Source of the DNA: Bacteroidaceae bacterium
GTDB lineage: Bacteria; Bacteroidota; Bacteroidia; Bacteroidales; Bacteroidaceae
Length of the DNA stretch: 64,000 nucleotides
Assembly: GCA_017483605.1 (NCBI GenBank)
Contig: JAFUWG010000001.1
Location: 1 to 64,000, forward strand
Direction of reading: 5' to 3'
How positions within the stretch are numbered: position 1 is the stretch's first letter; each line of letters begins with the position of its first letter. The notes beneath the pieces were generated by a model, which had not been told where the DNA came from, did no database searches, and saw only the letters and a program-made list of their open reading frames with translations. Position numbers and translations under genes: made by a program. Below, in pieces: positions 55,307 to 64,000 of the stretch.

Positions 55307-56316
55307 ATTACATCATTACTGGCGGGACAGGCTTCATCGGGACGCATCTGACAAATCTTATAAAGGAAGTGCATCCAGATGCCAAGGTGTGGAATCTGGA
55401 TATTGTCACGCCGGGGACACCGAACCCCGCTGTGAAGAATTATAAACCAGCAGTGAAGGAGGGAGAAGCGTTAAGTTCGACCTTTGTGCATTGCGATGTC
55501 CGACAGCCAATCGGTGAACTTCCGTTTACTCCGACGTCAGAGGATGTCATCTTCAACTTTGCGGCGGTGCATCGTACCCCGGGACATCCCGACCATGCGT
55601 ATTTTGAGACGAACATTCGTGGGGCGGAGAACGTGTGTGCCTTTGCGGAAAAGTATGGCATCAAGAACATCGTGTTCACTTCTTCCATCGCTCCATACGG
55701 TGCGGCGGAGGAACTGAAGGAGGAGACGACCTTGCCCACGCCAAACACTCCCTACGGCATCTCGAAACTGGTGGCGGAGAAGATTCACCAGATATGGCAG
55801 AAGAGTGGAGAGAATCGAAAACTGACGATTGTTCGTCCTGGCGTGGTGTTCGGAAAGGGAGAGAACGGCAACTTCACGCGTCTGTACTGGGGCATCCGCA
55901 AGCATACGTTCGCCTATCCTGGCCGGAAGGACACGATTAAGGCTTGCGTGTATGTGAAAGAATTGGCACGGTTCATCCTCTGGAACGTTGAAGAAAGGAC
56001 TTCACCGTTCGAGGTGTATAACTGCACGTTCGAGCCTGCATACACCATCGAGCAGATTGTGCAGACGATGAAGAAGGTGACGGGGCTGCATCAGGCGGTG
56101 CCATACGTGCCGAATGCGGTCATCATGCCCGCTGCTGTAGGGGCACAGATAATGGGCAGTCCTATGGGCATCTGTCCTGCACGTGTGAAGAAGTTGCAAA
56201 TCTCCACCAATATCTGTGGCAAGAAGATGAAGGAGAGTGGCTATCGGTTCAAGTGGACTTTTGAGGAAGCGATTGAGGACTGGTTTGAGGATAATAGGAA
56301 ATTGTATCTGCAATAG
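55303..56316 (+). CDS. NAD-dependent epimerase/dehydratase
   Basis: The 337-residue extended SDR starts MNYIITGGTGFIGTHLTNLI; FNFAAVHRTPGHPDHAYFET is followed by the active-site TSSIAPYG and YGISK. It resembles the NAD-epimerase genes found late in Bacteroides polysaccharide loci. The substrate is unknown. GC is higher than in the middle of the locus, similar to the chromosome. The ATG at 55303 overlaps the previous stop; an in-frame start inside the upstream gene is rejected. Confidence 0.87.
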   Translation: MNYIITGGTGFIGTHLTNLIKEVHPDAKVWNLDIVTPGTPNPAVKNYKPAVKEGEALSSTFVHCDVRQPIGELPFTPTSEDVIFNFAAVHRTPGHPDHAYFETNIRGAENVCAFAEKYGIKNIVFTSSIAPYGAAEELKEETTLPTPNTPYGISKLVAEKIHQIWQKSGENRKLTIVRPGVVFGKGENGNFTRLYWGIRKHTFAYPGRKDTIKACVYVKELARFILWNVEERTSPFEVYNCTFEPAYTIEQIVQTMKKVTGLHQAVPYVPNAVIMPAAVGAQIMGSPMGICPARVKKLQISTNICGKKMKESGYRFKWTFEEAIEDWFEDNRKLYLQ

Positions 56317-57432
56317 ATGGTATCAAGAATGGAGGTGAAGCCTTATTGGGAATTCATACGCTTCTGCATAGATGCTCAACAGCCAGTTCCTGAATCCATA
56401 GAGAAGATGGATTGGGAAAAATTGTTCCTGTTCATGAAGCAGCAGGCGTTGACGGGTGTTGGCTTTCAAGGCATAGAGCGGCTGAAAGAAAACCATGTGG
56501 ATGTGCCAAGGACTCTTTTGCTAAAGTGGTATGCCCTGAGCGAGAAAATCAAAGCCCGCAACATATACATGGACAAGTGCTGTGTAGAACTTGTAGGGCT
56601 TTTAGCCAAAGATGGTTTCAAGAGTTGTGTCCTGAAAGGGCAGGGCAATACGCTTTTCTACCCAGCCCCTTATGTGCGGTCATCTGGCGATATAGACATC
56701 TTTGTCATGAGCGATGAGGGGATGGGCATCAAAGAGCGTCGAAAAGCAGTTCTGCGATACGTGAGAAAACGTTTTCCGCAGACAAGGGTGCGTTACCAGC
56801 ACATCGATTTTCCCGTCTTTAAGGATGTCGAAGTGGAAATGCACTTTATCCCGACAGCAAAGAATAATCCCGTTTACAATTATCGCATTCAGCAATGGGT
56901 GGAGAAACAGATGCCTCGACAATGTGCCAACGTCGTTGAATTGCCAGATGGCATGGGGCGTATTTCTGTACCAACGGATGAATTCAACCTCGTTTATCAG
57001 ATGTCACACATGATGCACCATTTCTTTGATGAGGGCATCGGACTGAGGCAGATGATGGATTACTATTATCTTTTGCGAAAAGCAAACGATGAATTGATAA
57101 TGGATAATGGACCATTGAGAATGACCTTAAAGTATCTGAACCTTTATCAGTTTGCAGGTGCCGTGATGTATGTGATGCGGGAGGTGTTTGGGCTGGAAGA
57201 GAAGATGATGATTGTGCCTGTTGATGAGAGGCGGGGAAAGACGTTGATGGATGAGATATTGAAGGGTGGAAACTTTGGAAAGCATTCAGGATTGACACAG
57301 CATAGCACAGGTGTGAAGTATTTTCTGAAGATACGGCGTAATATGCGGTTTGTGCGTGAATATCCAGCGGAGGCATTGTGTGAGCCGTGGTTCCGAACAT
57401 GGCATTTCTTTTGGCGATTGTGGAATAAGTGA
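56317..57432 (+). CDS. Nucleotidyltransferase-fold family protein (NTP_transf_5 type)
   Basis: The 371-residue protein has CVLKGQGNTLFYPAPYVRSS and then GDIDIFV, the nucleotidyltransferase signature of the NTP_transf_5 family, with a helical C-terminal half (FNLVYQMSHMMHHFFDEGIG). Such genes often stand at the end of Bacteroides capsule operons but have no settled role. It starts directly after the preceding stop codon and is the last gene before a shared terminator. Confidence 0.78.
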   Translation: MVSRMEVKPYWEFIRFCIDAQQPVPESIEKMDWEKLFLFMKQQALTGVGFQGIERLKENHVDVPRTLLLKWYALSEKIKARNIYMDKCCVELVGLLAKDGFKSCVLKGQGNTLFYPAPYVRSSGDIDIFVMSDEGMGIKERRKAVLRYVRKRFPQTRVRYQHIDFPVFKDVEVEMHFIPTAKNNPVYNYRIQQWVEKQMPRQCANVVELPDGMGRISVPTDEFNLVYQMSHMMHHFFDEGIGLRQMMDYYYLLRKANDELIMDNGPLRMTLKYLNLYQFAGAVMYVMREVFGLEEKMMIVPVDERRGKTLMDEILKGGNFGKHSGLTQHSTGVKYFLKIRRNMRFVREYPAEALCEPWFRTWHFFWRLWNK

Positions 57433-57474
57433 AAGAAGTAGTGCCAAGATAGTTTCTTGACATTATATTAAAAA

Positions 57475-57515
57475 GATAAAGGAGCCAGCCCTAAAAAAGG
57501 GTTGGCTCCTTCGGT
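57475..57515. terminator. Terminator between the polysaccharide operon and the ATPase gene
   Basis: A long stem AAGGAGCCAGCCCT/AGGGTTGGCTCCTT (one G-U) with an A-rich loop lies between convergent genes. The minus-strand side has the better T-rich tail (TTTATCTTTTTAA), so it serves the ATPase gene at least and probably both. Confidence 0.8.
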
Positions 57516-57554
57516 CTCAGCATGAAAACTCTCATAAAGGAGTACATCCAGATT

Positions 57555-58865
57555 CTACATGTCTTGCATGGATAGCCCGATAAGATTCACTTTATAGCCA
57601 CGGAGATTTTTCTTGATGTGCTCATATTTGGCTTCAAGTGCTTGAATGTTAATTTTGTTGGGATTACGCTTTACCTCGGCAATGGTTGCCTGATGGTCAA
57701 GTCGTTCCAGGGCAATCAGGTCAATTTCGTTCTCTCCCTGATTGTCCCACCAATGAGAGACTTCGGTGACACGGTCTCTCTCCCCATATAGTTGGCGGAA
57801 GTATTTCTCCAGAACAAAACCGCTGAATTGGGTGTATTCGCTGAGAATGCTTTCTTCCAGCAAGTCGAATTTGCCCAGTTCCACAAGCGTTCGATTTTTC
57901 TCAAAGAAGCGGAACCAGAACATCAGGAAGCAATCGTCAATGTAAAACCTGACCCCTTGGCTGTTGGGTTTTGCCCACATGGGACGACGTTTCTTGATGA
58001 GCGAGTATTCTGATTCCAGCGTGTCCAGATAACGACCGCAATTCTTTTCAATGATGCTGTCGATCTCTGCTTGACTCGTCATGCCAGAGGCAATGAGTTG
58101 AAGGATGCTGTAATAAATCTGAAACTTGCGTCCAAACTCTCCGACAAGCAGTTCTGTGCCTTCCTCAATGAAAATGCTGGAAGGGCGGCAGACATGATGA
58201 AGAATGTCGTGCCATGTTTTGCAGCCGTCGTCCATCAACTGGGCAACATATTTTGCCACTCCGCCAGTGACGGCATATAGCATCAAGAGGTCTTCGGGTG
58301 TGTATTCGGCATGATAATCGTGTAGAATCTGTTTCAAGACAGAAGTGGAGAAGGGCTTGAGGTCAATGCGGGCTGTCTTTCGCCCGAATAGAGGCTCTTT
58401 CCTGTCCTCGAAGATTTTCTTCATCATGTTGTAGATGCTGCCGCAAGCGATGAGGTGGATGTGGGCTTCCGCCTGATGTCTGTCCCACACTTCCTGAATG
58501 TCGCTGATAATGCCATCGCCTATCTCTTCCAGACGTTGGAATTCGTCAATGATCACGGTGACCTTCTCTTGCTTGCTATATGCCAAAATCTCTTCCAGCA
58601 ATGCGGGGAAAGAGGAAACTTGGCCATGGATTTTTAAGCCGAGCACTTCCATTGTCTGCTTTTGGAACTCCGTACACTGAATCTGCTCCGCTTTCTTTCC
58701 GATGAAGAAATAGAGGTATTTTCGGCCTTGTAGTGCATGGGTCATCAGCGTGGTCTTTCCTGTGCGACGCCGCCCCATGAGAACTGTGAATTGAGCCGTT
58801 GAAAAGGATAAATCGTCGAGCCTTTGTAACTCTGAAATCTCTTCCTCTCTATCGTAAAACTTCAT
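57555..58865 (-). CDS. AAA-family ATPase with DUF234 domain
   Basis: The 436-residue protein begins KFYDREEEISELQRL, with Walker A GRRRTGKTTL and Walker B VTVIIDEFQRL. The C-terminal part is a DUF234 region with NQGENEIDLIALERLD, a restriction-nuclease-like fold (D/E-x-D...ExK: AEVKRN). Such ATPases (PF01637 type) are widespread in archaea and Bacteroidota and have unclear roles, perhaps in DNA or defence. Its start at 58865 is set by the promoter upstream. It is an isolated unit between the polysaccharide locus and tRNAs. Confidence 0.82.
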   Translation of the reverse strand: MKFYDREEEISELQRLDDLSFSTAQFTVLMGRRRTGKTTLMTHALQGRKYLYFFIGKKAEQIQCTEFQKQTMEVLGLKIHGQVSSFPALLEEILAYSKQEKVTVIIDEFQRLEEIGDGIISDIQEVWDRHQAEAHIHLIACGSIYNMMKKIFEDRKEPLFGRKTARIDLKPFSTSVLKQILHDYHAEYTPEDLLMLYAVTGGVAKYVAQLMDDGCKTWHDILHHVCRPSSIFIEEGTELLVGEFGRKFQIYYSILQLIASGMTSQAEIDSIIEKNCGRYLDTLESEYSLIKKRRPMWAKPNSQGVRFYIDDCFLMFWFRFFEKNRTLVELGKFDLLEESILSEYTQFSGFVLEKYFRQLYGERDRVTEVSHWWDNQGENEIDLIALERLDHQATIAEVKRNPNKINIQALEAKYEHIKKNLRGYKVNLIGLSMQDM

Positions 58866-58866
58866 T

Positions 58867-58882
58867 TTTACAAATTTGTAAA
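58867..58882 (-). promoter_or_regulatory. Palindromic operator-like site
   Basis: TTTACAAATTTGTAAA is a perfect 16-bp palindrome between the promoter and the ATPase start codon, one base before the ATG. It is well placed for autoregulation or repression. No regulator can be assigned. Confidence 0.5.
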
Positions 58883-58904
58883 TTACAAAACATTTAATTT
58901 GCGG

Positions 58905-58935
58905 CAAAGATACAATTTTTCAAACATAAAACAAA
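58905..58935 (-). promoter_or_regulatory. Promoter of the ATPase gene
   Basis: On the minus strand TTTG (58932-58935), exactly 19 nt, then TATCTTTG (58905-58912). The leader is about 35 nt and holds the palindrome. Confidence 0.82.
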
Positions 58936-59063
58936 GACTCGGCTCGTTTTTTTACAGGTTGGGCATCTTTTTCATTACGACAAGAGAATCTTTCTTCTTT
59001 CATCGCTCTATGCGGATTCGGAATCTGACTCTAAATTGTATGAACATTCTTAGATTTAAAGTG

Positions 59064-59108
59064 AGAGGTCCCCGAATCCAAGTTCAGGATTCGGGGACCT
59101 CTTGCTTT
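59064..59108. terminator. Strong hairpin after the tRNA genes
   Basis: A perfect 16-bp stem (AGAGGTCCCCGAATCC) with a 7-nt loop lies directly downstream of tRNA-Leu on the minus strand. The longer T run (CTTTTTT) is on the plus-strand side. It may act on both strands. Confidence 0.75.
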
Positions 59109-59110
59109 TT

Positions 59111-59197
59111 TGGTACCGGAAGCGGGGCTCGAACCCGCACGGGCGCAATGCCCAAGGGATTTTAAGTCCCTCGTGTCTACCATTCCACCATTCCGGC
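59111..59197 (-). tRNA. tRNA-Leu (anticodon UAA)
   Basis: The minus strand gives acceptor GCCGGAA pairing with TTCCGGT, a 5-bp anticodon stem AGGGA/TCCCT with loop CTTAAAA (anticodon TAA), a long class II variable arm (TTGGGCATTGCGCCC) and T arm GCGGG-TTCGAGC-CCCGC. The CCA end is encoded. It reads UUA/UUG leucine codons. It is co-transcribed with the tRNA-Met upstream. Confidence 0.95.
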
Positions 59198-59271
59198 ACG
59201 GTAGGGTTGTTCAAAAAAAGAAGTTCTGTGGGGAACTTCTTCGTCTCTTGGGAACTTCTTTTTCTGCTTAG

Positions 59272-59344
59272 TTGCGGGGGCAGGACTCGAACATGCGACC
59301 TCCAGGTTATGAGCCTGGCGAGCTACCAACTGCTCCACCCCGCG
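59272..59344 (-). tRNA. Initiator tRNA-Met (anticodon CAU)
   Basis: The minus strand starts CGCGGGGTGGAGCAGTTGG and has anticodon loop CTCATAA in stem CCAGG/CCTGG. The acceptor has C1 opposite A72, the hallmark of bacterial initiators. CCA is not encoded (CTA follows). The anticodon stem has A-U at 29-41 where most initiators have a third G-C pair. The spacer to tRNA-Leu carries repeated GAACTTCTT words. Confidence 0.92.
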
Positions 59345-59397
59345 ATATGATTTCTGCAATCAGATAGAACCTCTGTCGGTTTTTTCAATTGCGAGTG

Positions 59398-59429
59398 CAA
59401 AGGTAGTGCTTTTTCGGAAGATAGCCAAA
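59398..59429 (-). promoter_or_regulatory. Promoter of the tRNA pair
   Basis: On the minus strand TTTG (59426-59429), 20 nt, then TACCTTTG (59398-59405), about 54 nt before the tRNA-Met 5-prime end. Confidence 0.8.
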
Positions 59430-59519
59430 CTTTTTGTAGATTTTTTATGAAAAAATTGTGGGTGTGGGGATTTTTTCTTTACTTTGTGGCGAAATTCACC
59501 TAAATCCGTACCTGTCCTG

Positions 59520-60128
59520 ATGAATGCTTCCCTGAAACGTATCTTTTTAATGTTCCTCTGTATCATGGCTGTTTCGGCGTGGTGTCGAGGTCAAGAATTG
59601 CGTTCGTCGCAGAATCCTGCCTATCCTGTTCATTGGGGGGTAGGGAGTGGCTTGCACTCTTCTACAGAACCAACAACGTGGATTGGAGGGCAGAGTATGA
59701 CGCAACTGCATGACCAGCGTAGCGAAGGGCAGGCTTTGAAAGAGCCGATGATTCCATACGAGAATCTGGAGGCCAAGAAGAAGGCGGAAGCGGCTGCGGA
59801 GGCAAGAGGCGTGTCGGAGTCTTTGCCAATGGGCACTTTCTACGAGGCTGGCATTGCTTCCTATTATTCAGCACGGACACATGGCAAGATGATGGCTTCG
59901 GGCGAACGGTACGACCGTGAAGGCTTGTTCTGTGCTCACAAGACCCTGCCTTTTGGCACGAAAATTCGTGTGGTGAACAAGAAGAATGGCAAGGATGTTA
60001 TTGTGGTGGTGAAAGACCGTGGACCTTTTGGCAAGGGGCGTGTGGTGGACCTCAGCAACAAGGCTGCCGCTGAGATTGGGATGCTCAGTGCCGGCGTTGT
60101 TCCATGCGAGTTGTGGATTGTGGAATAG
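59520..60128 (+). CDS. rlpA: RlpA-like septal ring lytic transglycosylase family protein
   Basis: The 202-residue exported protein (MNASLKRIFLMFLCIMAVSA) has a low-complexity linker and then a double-psi beta-barrel RlpA domain (about 110-202): GIASYYSARTHGKMMASGER, LPFGTKIRVVNKKNGKDV and VKDRGPFGKGRVVDLSNKAA. RlpA proteins cut or bind denuded peptidoglycan at the septum. No SPOR domain is present, unlike E. coli RlpA. The stop is 15 bp from the convergent ABC-F stop. Confidence 0.88.
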   Translation: MNASLKRIFLMFLCIMAVSAWCRGQELRSSQNPAYPVHWGVGSGLHSSTEPTTWIGGQSMTQLHDQRSEGQALKEPMIPYENLEAKKKAEAAAEARGVSESLPMGTFYEAGIASYYSARTHGKMMASGERYDREGLFCAHKTLPFGTKIRVVNKKNGKDVIVVVKDRGPFGKGRVVDLSNKAAAEIGMLSAGVVPCELWIVE

Positions 60129-60143
60129 TTGAGTGATGGTCAA

Positions 60144-62178
<2,035 letters not shown>

Positions 62179-62192
<14 letters not shown>

Positions 62193-62916
62193 GTATCTTT
62201 TGTCCTTTATTTTTCGTAAACCATCCGAACTGTACGGCTTGGGCGGGGCATCGATGATAGCACCTCAGGCAACCCGTGCAGTTTTCATGCTTCCACACCA
62301 CGTGTCCGTCTTTGTCCGTCGTGATATTGTCCAGCGGACACCCTCTCACACAGCGTTTGCACTGGAAACAATTTTTGGTGGTGTGGAAATATTTGTCCGT
62401 CACCAGAAAGCGGTTGAAGAGTGGACGTAGCACGTATGTCTTCAGCCATGCCGCACCGCCTCTGCACACCTCGGTTGTGCGTTTCCGTTCGTTGATGTCT
62501 TTCGCAATCTGTGGCAGCCGCTCCAATGTCTCTCTCACCTTCCTTTCCGCCACCTCGTCCTTGTCCACATCAAAGCCCGGCAGACACACGTAGGTGTTGG
62601 GCATGTGGACTGAGAAGACCGCATCGAGCCTCCCGTTCAGCCGCTTTTTCAGCACCGTGTCGGCATACCCGATGTCGTCACCACACGTCATCACCGCATA
62701 GACATACTCCGCAGCCTCTATCTCTTGCAGATGCTCGCCGATATAATCTTCCACCACCTTCGGAATGCCCCACGCATACACGGGAAAGACCAGCCCGAAC
62801 ACCTCTTTCGAGTCCTCTGCTTTAGACAGTTCTTGGGAGCGTTGCCCCAAGAGTAATCCTTCCAATTCGTCAGCCACCCAACGGCTGTTGCCTGTTCCAG
62901 AAAAGCAATATACCAT
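62179..62916 (-). CDS. EFR1-type flavodoxin-ferredoxin protein
   Basis: The 245-residue protein has an N-terminal flavodoxin-like domain (MVYCFSGTGNSRWVADEL, FMN phosphate loop SGTGNS) and a C-terminal pair of 4Fe-4S clusters (CFQCKRCVRGCP and CTGCLRCYHRCP). It is the EFR1 family layout, an electron-transfer protein of unknown partner. It lies 3 bp after DUF1460 and overlaps the ABC-F gene, so the three form one operon. Confidence 0.9.
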
Positions 62917-62919
62917 GTT

Positions 62920-63786
62920 TCAATCGTTGAATCTGAACACTCTGATGCCCGTATGCTTCGGTTGTTTCATCTCATACTCATAGAAAGTCTCTTTGCTCAT
63001 CACGACCTTCTTGTACAGGCTCGAAGCGTGCAGCAGGTGCAGTTTGCCGCCCTGCCAGAAGGCGATGCCGATGTGGCGGGTGTCGAGTCCGTCGCTGTCG
63101 GTGAGCATTGCCACGATGTCGCCGTCCTTCACCATACTCAAGGGAGTTCCTGCATTCCACGACAAATCTTTCTTGAGGATGTAGCGAAACTGCTTCCCCT
63201 CGGTGGCTTGTTCATATTTCTTGATGATGGGCACGAAGTCGGGATGATTTTTCAGTTGCTTGTAGGATGAGGGATGGGCAGTCATGTAGTTGATGTGGAC
63301 GGTTTGCACTCCCAAGAAGGGAGCGTCCTCTATGCTGATGTCCTTCACGATTCCCAGTTTCTCGTTGTCTTCAGCCCACCACGTGAAGTAATGCAGACGC
63401 GAGGTGTAGTCACCCATCTTTCCGCCACGGAATCTCACCTTCTCCAAGTTTTGGCAATAGTCGGCAAATGTCCTTTTGTCCTGCTGGTCACACATTGACA
63501 GTGCCACCACCGTCTCCACGAACGTGGTGCAATCCAGTTCGTGCAGGTTCACGATGAGGTGTTCCGTATCGCCCAGTTCCAGCGTGTGTGCCACATACGG
63601 CAGTCCCAGAAACTTCTTGCCGAAGTAGAAGACGCGGTTCTCCGTTCCTCTCCCCGTTTTGGCATCGTTGAGCAATTTCACCACCAGGGTGCTGTCTTTC
63701 TTCGTGTATTCTATCTTTCCTCTCTGTGCCCAGCATGGCATAATGCCCATCAGGCACAAGATTGCGATGGTTTTTAGTCTGTTCAT
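62920..63786 (-). CDS. DUF1460 amidase-like exported protein
   Basis: The 288-residue protein has a signal peptide (MNRLKTIAILCLMGIMPCWA). The NlpC/P60-like fold of DUF1460 is marked by Cys in ELDCTTFVETV and His in TRHIGIAFW. DUF1460 enzymes are probable N-acetylmuramoyl-L-alanine amidases or peptidases in cell-wall recycling. It heads the operon with EFR1 and ABC-F, although these share no obvious pathway. Confidence 0.88.
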   Translation of the reverse strand: MNRLKTIAILCLMGIMPCWAQRGKIEYTKKDSTLVVKLLNDAKTGRGTENRVFYFGKKFLGLPYVAHTLELGDTEHLIVNLHELDCTTFVETVVALSMCDQQDKRTFADYCQNLEKVRFRGGKMGDYTSRLHYFTWWAEDNEKLGIVKDISIEDAPFLGVQTVHINYMTAHPSSYKQLKNHPDFVPIIKKYEQATEGKQFRYILKKDLSWNAGTPLSMVKDGDIVAMLTDSDGLDTRHIGIAFWQGGKLHLLHASSLYKKVVMSKETFYEYEMKQPKHTGIRVFRFND

Positions 63787-63811
63787 ACGTTCTTTGTTAC
63801 GAATTTGGCTG

Positions 63812-63848
63812 CAAAGGTAGCAAATTTCATTTTAATTCACTACCTTTG
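63812..63848. promoter_or_regulatory. Divergent promoter elements
   Basis: TACCTTTG on the minus strand (63812-63819) serves DUF1460; TACCTTTG on the plus strand (63841-63848) serves the sulfhydrylase-like gene. They lie 21 bp apart, so the two promoters overlap and may compete. No minus-33 TTTG is seen for either. Confidence 0.65.
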
Positions 63849-63879
63849 CCCCACAAAAACTTCATCAACCAACAGAACA

Positions 63880-64000
63880 ATGAAACGAAATCTCGAAACC
63901 ATCTGCATTCATGGCGGATGGAAACCCACCAAGGGCGAACCTCAGCAGTTGCCCATCTATCAGAGCACAACATTCAAGTACGATACCAGCGACCAGATGG
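63880..64000 (+). CDS. O-acetylhomoserine sulfhydrylase-like PLP enzyme, N-terminal fragment
   Basis: Only the first 40 residues are in the window: MKRNLETICIHGGWKPTKGE followed by QLPIYQSTTFKYDTSDQM. The IHGG and PIYQSTTFxYD motifs are those of the Cys/Met-metabolism PLP family, closest to O-acetylhomoserine aminocarboxypropyltransferase (MetY type). It probably makes homocysteine from O-acetylhomoserine and sulfide. The frame runs off the end. Confidence 0.8.
   Translation, partial: MKRNLETICIHGGWKPTKGEPQQLPIYQSTTFKYDTSDQM

Overview
The window looks like a chromosomal segment of a gut or rumen Prevotellaceae bacterium (Prevotella sensu lato, Bacteroidota). The signs are promoters of the Bacteroidota type (TTTG, about 19 bases, TAnnTTTG) in front of many genes, mostly no Shine-Dalgarno sequence, an RprX/RprY pair, a hybrid two-component regulator (HTCS), a Xyn10D-Fae1A-type xylanase-esterase, possible type IX sorting tails, and a capsule locus with an UpxY-type NusG paralogue. 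The genus is an inference; no rRNA gene is present.

Layout. 1-9.1 kb is housekeeping: a ferredoxin-domain tail, a PheC-like periplasmic protein, rpsF-rpsR-rplI, a small membrane protein, rprX-rprY, an EF-G paralogue with a degenerate G domain, and hemW. 9.3-11.3 kb carries two exported proteins of unknown role. 11.7-36.8 kb is a heteroxylan-degradation cluster: GH115, DUF3237, GH95 (probably alpha-L-galactosidase), two GH43, GH10-CE1, GH27, a large secreted protein, the HTCS, and a GH30-GH43 fusion. No SusC/SusD pair lies in the window. Together the enzymes could cut the xylan backbone and remove uronosyl, arabinosyl, galactosyl and feruloyl decorations.

37.0-57.4 kb is a surface-polysaccharide locus. 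A tyrosine recombinase is followed by a 201-bp segment bounded by perfect 29-bp inverted repeats that carries one consensus promoter, here pointing away from the operon (OFF). Next come an UpxY-like antiterminator, a second NusG-like protein lacking its KOW domain, a repeat-rich leader, and about 17 genes for sugar-nucleotide synthesis, flippase, polymerase, glycosyltransferases, an acyltransferase and a LicD phosphotransferase. The middle of this locus is visibly AT-rich and probably acquired. 57.5-64 kb returns to housekeeping: an AAA ATPase, tRNA-Leu(UAA), initiator tRNA-Met, rlpA, a DUF1460/EFR1/ABC-F operon and the start of an O-acetylhomoserine sulfhydrylase-like gene.

The most interesting signals are non-coding: the invertible promoter whose left recombination site also looks like a terminator for the OFF transcript; a candidate 180-nt RNA beside the HTCS; a 113-bp palindrome in two copies with a compensatory base change; an octamer A-rich leader repeat that has also entered the GH95 coding frame; two large bracketed hairpins; and a G9 tract in a capsule acyltransferase.
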